The notes below the pieces were generated by a model. It had not been told where the DNA came from, ran no database searches, and saw nothing but the letters and a program-made list of their open reading frames with translations. A stretch of 51,972 bases of DNA from a virus: the IMG/VR virus record IMGVR_UViG_3300033153_004699, positions 1 to 51,972 of that record. The stretch is one strand, 5' to 3'. The translations under genes were made by a program, and so were the position numbers. This document shows positions 22,378-30,013 of the stretch, piece by piece. Within the stretch, counting starts at the first letter, position 1. Each line of letters begins with the position of its first letter.

Positions 22378-23298
22378 ATGGCTTTAGAACTGGATTTTGA
22401 ATTAAGTATTACGGACTGTTGTGATGAATTACAGTTCTGTGATACTACTTGTGTTGTTAATCCTAATGAACCAGCACTTTGTTGTGATGGGTACGGAGCT
22501 TTAAATAATCCAAACGTTTCAGATATATATTCTACTTCATTTAATTGGGTATTACCAAGTGGAGCTGTTTATAATAATGTTAACCCAGGTTGGTTACAAG
22601 GATTACAAGCGTGTTATTCGTTACAGATTACTGGTGGTGTAGGTGGAAATATAGGTGTTGCTATAAATAGCACATATATAGGAACAACATTTTTTAATAC
22701 TGATTTATCAAATACTGCTACACAATTAGTACAAAGTATTAATTCACTTTCAGCTGGAACTGGATGGTGGGCGTATAAAGATCAAAATGATACAACAGGT
22801 ACTACTGTTGTTATTTGTAATTTACAAAATGGAATTGGTTTTAATGCATTACCTGTATTAGTTAGTGCTGATGGTACTATGACAACATCTTGGTTAGTTG
22901 GTGATGAAACAAGTGGTGGTAGAAATGGAGATGCGTGTTTCACTGTTAATTTAGATGATGTAGTTCCAGACCCATGTACTGTAGAAAGTTTTCCATCTTG
23001 GTTAGATGGAGTATATACATTAACATATGTTGTATATGATGTTGATGGAATAGAAATAACAAGAAAAACTAAAAAATTCTTTATAGACTGTAATGCTAAA
23101 AAATGTTTAAAGACGTTGATTAAAGCTTTATTAGACGATTGCAAAGATTGTGATGAAGCAGATCCTCGTATAGTTATGTTAAGGTCAAAGTTAGATGCAG
23201 CCAAAAATCAATTTGATGAATGTTTATATGAATGTGCTCAAGAAACAATTGAGTCCGTTAGTAAACAATGTAGAAACTTTTGCCTTGATTGTGACTAA
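22378..23298 (+). CDS. Cysteine-rich structural protein A (306 aa)
   Basis: The protein has about 20 cysteines concentrated at the N-terminus (DCCDELQFCDTTC... ALCCDGYG) and the C-terminus (DCNAKKC..., DDCKDCDEAD, ...CRNFCLDCD), with a beta-rich Gly/Thr/Asn middle. The C-terminal helical Cys region resembles that of the next gene product, so the two are probably paralogous. The stop and next ATG overlap (TAATG). Disulphide- or metal-stabilised appendage or adaptor components are plausible, because the genes lie between virion core proteins and fibre genes. No family name is offered. Confidence 0.65.
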   Translation: MALELDFELSITDCCDELQFCDTTCVVNPNEPALCCDGYGALNNPNVSDIYSTSFNWVLPSGAVYNNVNPGWLQGLQACYSLQITGGVGGNIGVAINSTYIGTTFFNTDLSNTATQLVQSINSLSAGTGWWAYKDQNDTTGTTVVICNLQNGIGFNALPVLVSADGTMTTSWLVGDETSGGRNGDACFTVNLDDVVPDPCTVESFPSWLDGVYTLTYVVYDVDGIEITRKTKKFFIDCNAKKCLKTLIKALLDDCKDCDEADPRIVMLRSKLDAAKNQFDECLYECAQETIESVSKQCRNFCLDCD

Positions 23299-24062
23299 TG
23301 AGTTTAATAAATGACATAAATAATAATCTGACCTTTTTAAATTCTTTTAAAGCGTCAATGCCATTTGTTATTACGGTTGATCAAATTTGGTGTGATAACG
23401 CTACAAAAACATCATTTACTCCTGAATCTCGTTCTGGTTTTTATTGTGAACCTTGTTTTTGGTTAAAACCATCAGATAGTTGTGATACATTTTACATGAT
23501 AGATAAATCTAACTATTGTGGAAATGAAGGGCCAAATTGTCCTTACACTATTTTAACAATTGGGCTTCAAGAATTTTGGTTATTACCAAATGATATAAAT
23601 CAATATAGTGTTGATTTTAAAGGTTGTTGTGATACAGAATGGACAAATGTATTAGGTTTAAATACCTTTTCACAAAATTCACAAACAGCAATAACAGCTT
23701 CAAAAGGAGATGGGTGTTATAGAGTAAATGTAACAATAAGTGTAGATGTTTATGAAAATGTTGATATTGGTAGAGAACCAGAATTAGTTTTTGTAGAAAC
23801 AATACAAAAAACTTATTCATATACTATAACTATTGACTGCTGTGCTACGTTAAAGAAGAATTTAATAGAAAAAGTTAAATGCAAATTAGGATTAATTTCT
23901 TGTCAAATTAATAGTAATGAAATAATTGGTAGAAAAACTACACGACTTTACAATGATATGCATAGGCTTTTAAATATATTATGGGTATTAGAAAACTTTC
24001 CATTAGATTGTAAATGTATTCAATCATTAAAATGTGGTTTTGATAAAATTAAAAATTGTTAG
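23298..24062 (+). CDS. Cysteine-rich structural protein B (254 aa)
   Basis: It shares the plan of its upstream neighbour: a beta-rich body and a helical C-terminus with spaced cysteines (IDCCATLKKNLIEKVKC, ISC, LDCKCIQSLKCG). There is no signal peptide or membrane helix. The start overlaps the preceding stop, which implies coupled translation and similar stoichiometry. It probably belongs to a tail or neck appendage module; function not recognised. Confidence 0.65.
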   Translation: MSLINDINNNLTFLNSFKASMPFVITVDQIWCDNATKTSFTPESRSGFYCEPCFWLKPSDSCDTFYMIDKSNYCGNEGPNCPYTILTIGLQEFWLLPNDINQYSVDFKGCCDTEWTNVLGLNTFSQNSQTAITASKGDGCYRVNVTISVDVYENVDIGREPELVFVETIQKTYSYTITIDCCATLKKNLIEKVKCKLGLISCQINSNEIIGRKTTRLYNDMHRLLNILWVLENFPLDCKCIQSLKCGFDKIKNC

Positions 24063-24064
24063 AT

Positions 24065-24766
24065 ATGAGTAATTGTTGTGATAATGAAAATAAAATCTTT
24101 ATAAGTGATATTATATATGACTGTGAAGAATTTCAGTGTGCTGGATTGCCAGCTTTAACTATAAAGCCTTGTATGACAATGTGTGAGGTTTTTAACATCA
24201 TATTAACACAGTTATGCACATTATCTGGTGCTGGAGATATAACAGCTTCAAATGTAGGTGGTGGTATTGGTGTTTTTTATCAAAAAGTGGCAAGTGATTT
24301 AGAGTTTAAAACTCTTATTGCTGGAGATGGAATTACATTAGATAATGTAACTAATCCAGAAGAAATTATAATTACATCTACTGCTGGAACAAGTGCTGCT
24401 TGTATAGAAGCTCAAATTGATTATACACTTGTACCTGGACCATATAGTGCTTCTAATAATTTACCTTCATTAACGTTTAATGTAGTTGCTTCAGGAACAT
24501 ATAATATTTCTGTAACTTTACAATCAAGAATTGTACCTAATGATAATGTAACATATCAAGTTTATGTTAATGGATTACCAGTCGGTATACCTTACATACA
24601 TGCTAAAGATAATACAGCTACTGGTGGTGATTATCAAATTTGTCATTTTGAAACTTGTAAGCCTTTAGTTGCTGCTGATGTTGTAAATGTAGTTGGTATT
24701 GCAGCCGGAGTTGGTCAAGGAACTACTATTGGGTCGTGTAATTTATTTATACAAAGAATTGATTAA
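24065..24766 (+). CDS. Beta-rich tail appendage protein (233 aa)
   Basis: ATG at 24065 is preferred over an upstream TTG at 24056 because it follows the previous stop by two bases. The first 60 residues hold several cysteines (SNCCDNEN, YDCEEFQC). The middle contains a fibre-like segment (VGGGIGVFYQKVASDLEFKT, GDGITLDNV) typical of phage fibre shafts. The C-terminal ~110 residues look like a jelly-roll or TNF-like receptor-binding domain, alternating Thr/Val strands with short Gly/Asn turns. It is likely part of the receptor-binding apparatus. Confidence 0.6.
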   Translation: MSNCCDNENKIFISDIIYDCEEFQCAGLPALTIKPCMTMCEVFNIILTQLCTLSGAGDITASNVGGGIGVFYQKVASDLEFKTLIAGDGITLDNVTNPEEIIITSTAGTSAACIEAQIDYTLVPGPYSASNNLPSLTFNVVASGTYNISVTLQSRIVPNDNVTYQVYVNGLPVGIPYIHAKDNTATGGDYQICHFETCKPLVAADVVNVVGIAAGVGQGTTIGSCNLFIQRID

Positions 24767-24777
24767 AAAAAAATATT

Positions 24778-25218
24778 ATGGGAAATTGTTGTTGTAATAA
24801 AAAAACGAAACTTAAAAGTTGTAAATGTGGTTCTACTGATGGAACTTATAATATTGTAATACCAAGTAAAGATTTTAATTGGCAAGAATTTGATATTAAT
24901 TTAGGAGCTACTGCTGATCCTTTAACATTTATTGATGCTGATTTTCAAGTATGGTATGATAGAATGACTTGTGATAGTACAATAAGAGTTTCGTTGTCTA
25001 CAAATGATGCTTCAGTTGATAAAATATTTTTTGGAGTACCTACAGTTTCTGAATTTACATTTAGAGATGTTCCGGCAGATAATAGTACATTTACATTAGG
25101 AGATTTATATATAAGATTTACAGGTGTTCCAGCTCCTGGTACAGTGGTAACTTTTTATGTAGATCATGATGGGTGTTCAAGAAAAAGAAAACAAACTGGA
25201 AGCGCATTAGTACCTTAA
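24778..25218 (+). CDS. Small Cys-tipped beta-sandwich appendage protein (146 aa)
   Basis: The N-terminus is MGNCCCNKKTKLKSCKCG, five cysteines in eighteen residues, followed by about 120 residues of predicted beta strands ending in HDGCSRKRK. The N-terminal Cys cluster mirrors those of the three upstream proteins. It is not a lipoprotein because no hydrophobic signal precedes the cysteines. It may be a small head/tail decoration or fibre tip; family unknown. Confidence 0.6.
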   Translation: MGNCCCNKKTKLKSCKCGSTDGTYNIVIPSKDFNWQEFDINLGATADPLTFIDADFQVWYDRMTCDSTIRVSLSTNDASVDKIFFGVPTVSEFTFRDVPADNSTFTLGDLYIRFTGVPAPGTVVTFYVDHDGCSRKRKQTGSALVP

Positions 25219-25221
25219 ATT

Positions 25222-25518
25222 ATGAATAATACATTAAATAACAATCCAAAAGATTTTAGAAATTGGAAAGAAGCTGTAAATAATATTTATGGTGTATTAC
25301 ACAATTTAGGGGGTTCATCTACATTAGAAGTTAATGATAACTTAGTGTTAGAAGGAACTACAAATGCATCTACATCACAAGCTATATATGGTATTAATGT
25401 TATAACAACTTCTACAACTTCTGATTTAGCTACAAGATTACCTGATGCTAAAACTGGTAGAAGTGTCAATATTAGTTTTTCCTTCGGTTGTTGGTGGAGA
25501 AATAAATGGAGTAGTTGA
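25222..25518 (+). CDS. Tail fibre protein, N-terminal part before an apparent frameshift
   Basis: The N-terminus contains NNNPKDFRNWKEAVNNIYGVL, the same adaptor motif as in the proteins at 28801 and 30014, so the start is secure. The frame reads to a stop at 25516-25518, but from the T5 run at 25476-25480 onward the sense-like sequence continues in the +1 frame. Removing one T gives a smooth junction (VNISF then PSVVGGEING), yielding a single protein of about 325 residues ending at 26200. The cause may be a sequencing or assembly error in the homopolymer, a real mutation, or a programmed +1 shift. The other reading is two separate genes, which is unlikely because the downstream piece lacks the adaptor. 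Confidence 0.6.
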   Translation: MNNTLNNNPKDFRNWKEAVNNIYGVLHNLGGSSTLEVNDNLVLEGTTNASTSQAIYGINVITTSTTSDLATRLPDAKTGRSVNISFSFGCWWRNKWSS

Positions 25519-26200
25519 TGGTCAGGCTGAAATACCAAATGATGGAAGAGCATACACTTTTTATTGTACTGAAAATCCATTACCTGGTGCATGGACATGG
25601 AGTCCTCCAGCTACAAATCAAATTGAATATCAAGAAATGAGCATAAATCATACTAATGGTGTTACATCAGATGATTTTAATGCTGGTCAAGGTGGTGGTA
25701 ATGACGCATCTGTTGGTCTTGGTTGGTCTGGTGGTGCTGGTGGAGTAACAACTACAGGAACTTTAAATACATATAATTTTTCTGCTACTGCAACAAAATA
25801 TAAAGTCTATACTAATATTCAATGGGCTGATATAGTAAGTGGTGGTATTCAAGCTGCTTGGTTACAAGGATATCAGAACTCTCCTACTGGAACTACTTTT
25901 GGTCAAAAAATTACAATGCAATTTACTGGAACACAAGCGTTTCCAGGCCCTTATGTTCAAGAAGTTACAACAGGAACAGCTTATGCTGGAAATGTAGGAG
26001 ATATTGGAACTTTATATATGGAACTACCTTATTATTTTTATCCATTATGGAGAATAATAGGTAATCAAGCAATAGCAAATCCTATCCCTGGAAATAGTGA
26101 AACTTGCTATAGTCAAGCATATACAACATTTGGTATGTTTATTAATAGCGCAGCGCAAACAAAATTGTATAAATTTAAATGGTTTATAGAATACAATTAA
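25445..26200 (+). CDS. Tail fibre protein, C-terminal part after the frameshift
   Basis: An ATG at 25445 opens this frame, but its first ~12 residues lie opposite the upstream frame and are probably not natural. Convincing protein begins at PSVVGGEINGVVDG (about 25482). The body is Gly/Thr/Asn-rich and beta-dominated (NAGQGGGNDASVGLGW, GWSGGAGGVTTTGTLNTY), as in receptor-binding fibre tips. It ends before the A-rich leader of the next gene. Treat it as the distal domain of the fibre that starts at 25222. Confidence 0.6.
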   Translation: MLKLVEVSILVFPSVVGGEINGVVDGQAEIPNDGRAYTFYCTENPLPGAWTWSPPATNQIEYQEMSINHTNGVTSDDFNAGQGGGNDASVGLGWSGGAGGVTTTGTLNTYNFSATATKYKVYTNIQWADIVSGGIQAAWLQGYQNSPTGTTFGQKITMQFTGTQAFPGPYVQEVTTGTAYAGNVGDIGTLYMELPYYFYPLWRIIGNQAIANPIPGNSETCYSQAYTTFGMFINSAAQTKLYKFKWFIEYN

Positions 26201-26212
26201 AAAATAAATAAA

Positions 26213-26668
26213 ATGGAAATAGTAATGGAAAAAGAAAATGGAGTTGTTGTAAATAATGTTTACACTAACAAAGAATTAATTGAGTTAAATATTTGTTTTA
26301 CGCAAATATTAGATACTTGTACTGAGATGAATGGTAAGTTTATTTATGCTATGCATAAAAATGTAACTAAGCTTGAACCATTTTTAGATAAATTAAACGC
26401 TAAAAGATCTGAAATTGTACAAGAATTATCTGAAAAAGATAAAGATGGGAAGCCTATTTTAAAACAAGATGAAAATGGAAATCCTAAATTATCTTATAAA
26501 GGTAAAAATGAAGAAAAAGCTAAAGATACCTTTAACAAGGTGTTAACTGAAAATATGACAATTGATTTTCATTACATTAATCTAAAAGATTGGGAAAGTG
26601 TAAATGGAGTTAATCTAAATAAAATAACAGGTTTAGGTTTGTTTATGGATAGGATGATTGTAGAATGA
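26213..26668 (+). CDS. Hypothetical protein in lysis/appendage region (151 aa)
   Basis: A soluble, charged, helical protein with a Lys/Asp/Glu-rich middle (KDKDGKPILKQDENGNPKLS). ATG at 26213 follows an A-rich leader; a second in-frame ATG at 26225 is an alternative. The stop overlaps the next ATG (ATGA), coupling it to the SAGC enzyme gene, so it may be a partner or chaperone of that protein. Not recognised. Confidence 0.6.
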   Translation: MEIVMEKENGVVVNNVYTNKELIELNICFTQILDTCTEMNGKFIYAMHKNVTKLEPFLDKLNAKRSEIVQELSEKDKDGKPILKQDENGNPKLSYKGKNEEKAKDTFNKVLTENMTIDFHYINLKDWESVNGVNLNKITGLGLFMDRMIVE

Positions 26669-27270
26669 GAAAAGATATTACAATATCAAAATTAGCTAAA
26701 GCTATGAATAGGCTTGGTTATTCTGTTTTTGAAACTGATACAAAAGCATACAATTTAAATATTGTAGGTGTTAGGTCTTCTAATCCTATAGTAAATGAAT
26801 TTAATGATTTAATGTGTGTGTTTTGGAAATATGAAGGAAATTGGAATATTTATAAAATGCAAATGACAAGTTTACCTGGAGTTTATTGGTTAGCTAATCC
26901 TTCTAATCCTTTAGGTTGCGCTATTTTAAAAGAAGGTCAATATAAGGGAGTTTATAAAATTGACAAACATTCTGGTAAATATGATGCTTTGTGTCAAAGG
27001 TTAGGAAATGTCACAGTATATCGAGATGATAATCGTGATAGAAATTATGATGAAATTTCTGGTACTGAAGATACAGGTATGTTTGGAATAAATATTCATA
27101 AAGCACATGCAGATTATGAATTAGAAACAGTAGATAGATGGTCTGCTGGTTGTCAAGTAATACAAGATCCAGATGAATATGAAATACATATGGATGTTGT
27201 AAAAAAATCTGCAGAAATATGGGGAAATAAATTTACCTATACATTAATTAACGAAAACGATTTAAATTAA
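26665..27270 (+). CDS. YkuD-like / SAGC peptidoglycan enzyme, probable endolysin (201 aa)
   Basis: The C-terminal half holds MFGINIHKA (His145) and DRWSAGCQVI (Ser160 to Cys163), the spacing and residues of the L,D-transpeptidase-like (YkuD) H...SxGC catalytic site, here with SAGC. There is no signal peptide, so export would need a holin, consistent with nearby small membrane proteins. It could cleave or remodel peptidoglycan as an endolysin, or act in the virion during entry. The start overlaps the upstream gene by four bases. The motif is seen; the lytic role is inferred. Confidence 0.65.
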   Translation: MRKDITISKLAKAMNRLGYSVFETDTKAYNLNIVGVRSSNPIVNEFNDLMCVFWKYEGNWNIYKMQMTSLPGVYWLANPSNPLGCAILKEGQYKGVYKIDKHSGKYDALCQRLGNVTVYRDDNRDRNYDEISGTEDTGMFGINIHKAHADYELETVDRWSAGCQVIQDPDEYEIHMDVVKKSAEIWGNKFTYTLINENDLN

Positions 27271-27275
27271 ATATT

Positions 27276-27548
27276 ATGGCAAGTAGTTCAGATATATCAT
27301 TAGATTTAATACAAAAAGGTGTTACAAGAACTCCACAATTTACAAGAGCTGCTGGTGCGGGTACTATAGAAAAAGGAGCTCGTTCAGTAACTTTTTTTAA
27401 TGCTGGAGCAGCAAATGCTACTGTATTAGGAACAAATTTATTACCACAAGAAAAAGTAACTATTGATGGAGGTGGTCAATCTGATCATTTAGATGAGATA
27501 GCATTTGATGGTACAGGAACTGATTTAGTAATCGTAACAATTATATAA
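27276..27548 (+). CDS. Small beta-rich virion protein (90 aa)
   Basis: A 90-residue protein with alternating hydrophobic strands and no membrane segment (SVTFFNAGAANATVLGTN, DLVIVTII). Such small proteins accompany fibre genes in Bacteroidota phages and are probably decoration or fibre-base components. The start context TATTATGGCA is typical for this block. Family not named. Confidence 0.55.
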   Translation: MASSSDISLDLIQKGVTRTPQFTRAAGAGTIEKGARSVTFFNAGAANATVLGTNLLPQEKVTIDGGGQSDHLDEIAFDGTGTDLVIVTII

Positions 27549-27550
27549 TT

Positions 27551-28324
27551 ATGGCAATTACAGATTTTGAAAAAGAAAGCTCAAGTGGGGGTGGTGGCGT
27601 TACTGGTGTAACAGCAACAGCTCCTATTACTTCAACAGGTGGTGCTACTCCAGATATTGGAATTACAGCAGCTACTCCACTTGTAGCTGGTTCTATGAGT
27701 GGTGCTGATAAAAATAAATTAAATGGTATAGCTTCTGGAGCTCAACCAGGCACAGTAACAGGTGTTAGTGCTGTTGCTCCTATTACAGTTATTGCTTCTC
27801 CAACTTCTCCATCTGTAGGAATAAATCAAGCTGGAGCAGCTTCTGATGGTTATTTAGATTCTACAGATTGGAATACTTTTAACAATAAAGGTAATGGAGA
27901 TATGCTTGCTTCTACATATGACCCTACAGGTGTTGCTGCTGATGTTTATGATTATGGTAATCAAATAGGTCTTAACCAAATGCCTTCTGCTCAAATTACT
28001 ACATATACTGAAACTGGTGGTGCTGCTGTTGAAATTGATAATTACGACCTTTCAACTTATAATGTACATTACATTGATCCTGGTGCTCATGATAGAGATT
28101 TTACAGGAATGGTAGCTCCAAGTGCTGGAGTACAAAGAATTGTAGCAATAATAAATGTAGGAACTAATAAAAAATTAAAATTTAAAGATAATGATGGAGA
28201 TAGTGATGCTGCAAATAGAATGTTGCTTGCAGACGCTGCTGATTTTGATTTAAATGAAGGTGCTTCTGTACAGTTTATTTATAATCATACAACAAATAGG
28301 TGGCATACATATTCTTATTATTAA
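27551..28324 (+). CDS. Tail fibre protein (257 aa)
   Basis: Contains two copies of a fibre-shaft motif: VTGVTATAPITSTGGATP near residue 17 and VTGVSAVAPITVIASPTSP near residue 70, then DSTDWNTFNNKGNGD, a signature of many phage tail fibres. The C-terminal ~110 residues form a beta-rich tip. Typical repeats with SxADKxKLNGI (residues about 52-63) support fibre identity strongly. It probably contributes to host recognition next to the other appendage genes. Confidence 0.8.
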   Translation: MAITDFEKESSSGGGGVTGVTATAPITSTGGATPDIGITAATPLVAGSMSGADKNKLNGIASGAQPGTVTGVSAVAPITVIASPTSPSVGINQAGAASDGYLDSTDWNTFNNKGNGDMLASTYDPTGVAADVYDYGNQIGLNQMPSAQITTYTETGGAAVEIDNYDLSTYNVHYIDPGAHDRDFTGMVAPSAGVQRIVAIINVGTNKKLKFKDNDGDSDAANRMLLADAADFDLNEGASVQFIYNHTTNRWHTYSYY

Positions 28325-28334
28325 AATAAATATC

Positions 28335-28360
28335 TTTAGGTTATAAAAAATTAACCTGAA
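28335..28360 (+). promoter_or_regulatory. Intergenic hairpin before the 28387 gene
   Basis: A nine-base-pair inverted repeat (TTTAGGTTA with TAACCTGAA, loop 28344-28351). Its one non-Watson-Crick pair is T-G in the + sense, valid in + strand RNA. It has no T-run, so it looks more like an RNA processing or stabilising hairpin than a terminator. Confidence 0.5.
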
Positions 28361-28386
28361 AGAAGAAAAAAAGAAAATTTAGAAAA

Positions 28387-28779
28387 ATGGCAAGAAAATT
28401 TTATAAAGAAGATAACGAAGATATACCAGCTATAAAGTTTGAATTAACTCAGCCAACAGGATATGTAGAAATAACTGATCCTATAGAAATTAAAAGATTA
28501 TATATAAGACAATATGGATATAGAATTGCTGATGGTAAAAGTTTTGTATTAGATTTTACGGCTGATAAATATTTAGATGTATTAAATGGTACTTATACAG
28601 AAGCAGAAGTGTTTGCTTTAGAAAATCATATTAAAGATTTGTACGATCAATTAAATAATGGATGGTGGTTAACTGCTCAAAATACTAATAATGTATTAAT
28701 TTTGGATGGTATTTATAATCAAGCAATGAAAGATAGCATTCAAGCTATTATAGATGAATATGTAACGAATAATTATTAA
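28387..28779 (+). CDS. Hypothetical structural-module protein (130 aa)
   Basis: A soluble, mixed alpha/beta protein (MARKFYKEDNEDIP start; helix around AEVFALENHIKDLYDQLN). The gene lies alone behind the longest gap of this block, which contains a hairpin. Its position between fibre genes suggests an appendage accessory or chaperone. Not recognised. Confidence 0.6.
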   Translation: MARKFYKEDNEDIPAIKFELTQPTGYVEITDPIEIKRLYIRQYGYRIADGKSFVLDFTADKYLDVLNGTYTEAEVFALENHIKDLYDQLNNGWWLTAQNTNNVLILDGIYNQAMKDSIQAIIDEYVTNNY

Positions 28780-28800
28780 CAACACAAAAAACAAAAAACA

Positions 28801-29400
28801 ATGAGAATTAACGAAGACCCAAGACAATTTAATAACTGGATAGATGCAGTAGTACGAATTTTTAGATATTTAAATTCTGTACTTTTTAGTATTGATTTAT
28901 TAGCAGATAAAATTTCTACAGAAAGTTCATCTGGTCAAGTTCCAGCTCCTTTTTTACAAAAAACAGCTACACAAATTACTTATCCTGATGGAACAGTGTT
29001 ACAAGGATGGAAATTAACTGGTGGTATGTTATTAACTGGTTCTAATATATATTCTGAAGTTCAAGGAACATTAACAGTAGGTTCTTTTGATGAAAACCCT
29101 GCTAATGCTGGTTTTTATATTGCATATGATTTAAGAGGTTCAGTAAAAGCTATGGAAACAGCAGCTCCAAATACTTTTGATGTTATTAATTCATTTGGTT
29201 CAGGAGCAGATATGCAAGATACTACTACAGGTGCTCTTGTTAAGTCTGATTACATGGGTGTATCATTAGATGATGACGGTAATGGTGAATACATTATTTC
29301 ATTAAAAGCAGCTGGTGGAAATGCTAATCCATGCGAAGCTGAAGTTTTTTACCAATTTGAATTTTTATGTTACTCAGAAGTAACTCCACAATTAAGTTAA
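28801..29400 (+). CDS. Fibre-adaptor family protein (199 aa)
   Basis: The N-terminus NEDPRQFNNWIDAVVRIFRYL matches the adaptor motif of the proteins at 25222 and 30014 (consensus N.NP..F.NW..AV..I...L). This suggests an amphipathic helix docking onto the tail or forming a trimer. The rest is beta-rich with no enzymatic motif and ends with a Cys-containing strand region. It is probably a short fibre or a base for another fibre. Confidence 0.6.
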   Translation: MRINEDPRQFNNWIDAVVRIFRYLNSVLFSIDLLADKISTESSSGQVPAPFLQKTATQITYPDGTVLQGWKLTGGMLLTGSNIYSEVQGTLTVGSFDENPANAGFYIAYDLRGSVKAMETAAPNTFDVINSFGSGADMQDTTTGALVKSDYMGVSLDDDGNGEYIISLKAAGGNANPCEAEVFYQFEFLCYSEVTPQLS

Positions 29401-29417
29401 TATTTAAAATATAAATT

Positions 29418-30011
29418 ATGCCAATAGAAGAAAAATATGCAGCAGATGCAACAGTAAAAGATAAAAGAGTTCAAGAAATGGCTTATGCAGACGTAAGAAT
29501 GCAAGTTAAAACCATAACTGAAACAGTAGCTATACAACCTAAAACAGCTGTAAATACTGGAACTGAAGATGTACCAGTAAGAGTAGAAAAAAGATTTGTA
29601 GAACCATCAATAGATGAATTAGATCTAATAAAAGAAGATGCTAATGCTATTAAAACAAATGGTGCATCAAGCGCAGATGATAAAGGTGCTGCTGAAATTA
29701 TATGGGAAGTAGCTGATAGACAAAGAACTGTTAGAGATAAAGGACAGAAGAAAGAAAAAATAAGATATAGATCTTCTCATGAAATGTTTAGCTCTATTAA
29801 ATTGTTAAAAGCTCCAGAACCAGGTTCAGATAATTTAGCAAAAATTTTAAAATACTCTCAAAAGAAAATTGAATTTCAAACTTATTTAAGTAGTAGAGGT
29901 TTTGCTGGCGGTGCTGTAGTTAATTCACAAACTTTATTGAAAGGGAAAGCTACTTCTGTAAATGCAATGGCAGCTCCAGTTCAGCCTGAAGTTAAATATG
30001 CTGATTTATAA
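29418..30011 (+). CDS. Helical structural-module protein (197 aa)
   Basis: A charged, Ala/Lys/Glu-rich protein with no membrane segment. A helical region runs from about 50 to 150, and the C-terminus is Ala/Val-rich. Its position between two adaptor-carrying fibre genes suggests an assembly factor or connector. Not recognised. Confidence 0.55.
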   Translation: MPIEEKYAADATVKDKRVQEMAYADVRMQVKTITETVAIQPKTAVNTGTEDVPVRVEKRFVEPSIDELDLIKEDANAIKTNGASSADDKGAAEIIWEVADRQRTVRDKGQKKEKIRYRSSHEMFSSIKLLKAPEPGSDNLAKILKYSQKKIEFQTYLSSRGFAGGAVVNSQTLLKGKATSVNAMAAPVQPEVKYADL

Positions 30012-30013
30012 AA

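Noticed and set aside
22782-23204. Open frame on the - strand opposite the Cys-rich protein A
   Set aside because: It is embedded in a convincing + strand gene with the expected operon spacing and has no leader; a shadow frame.
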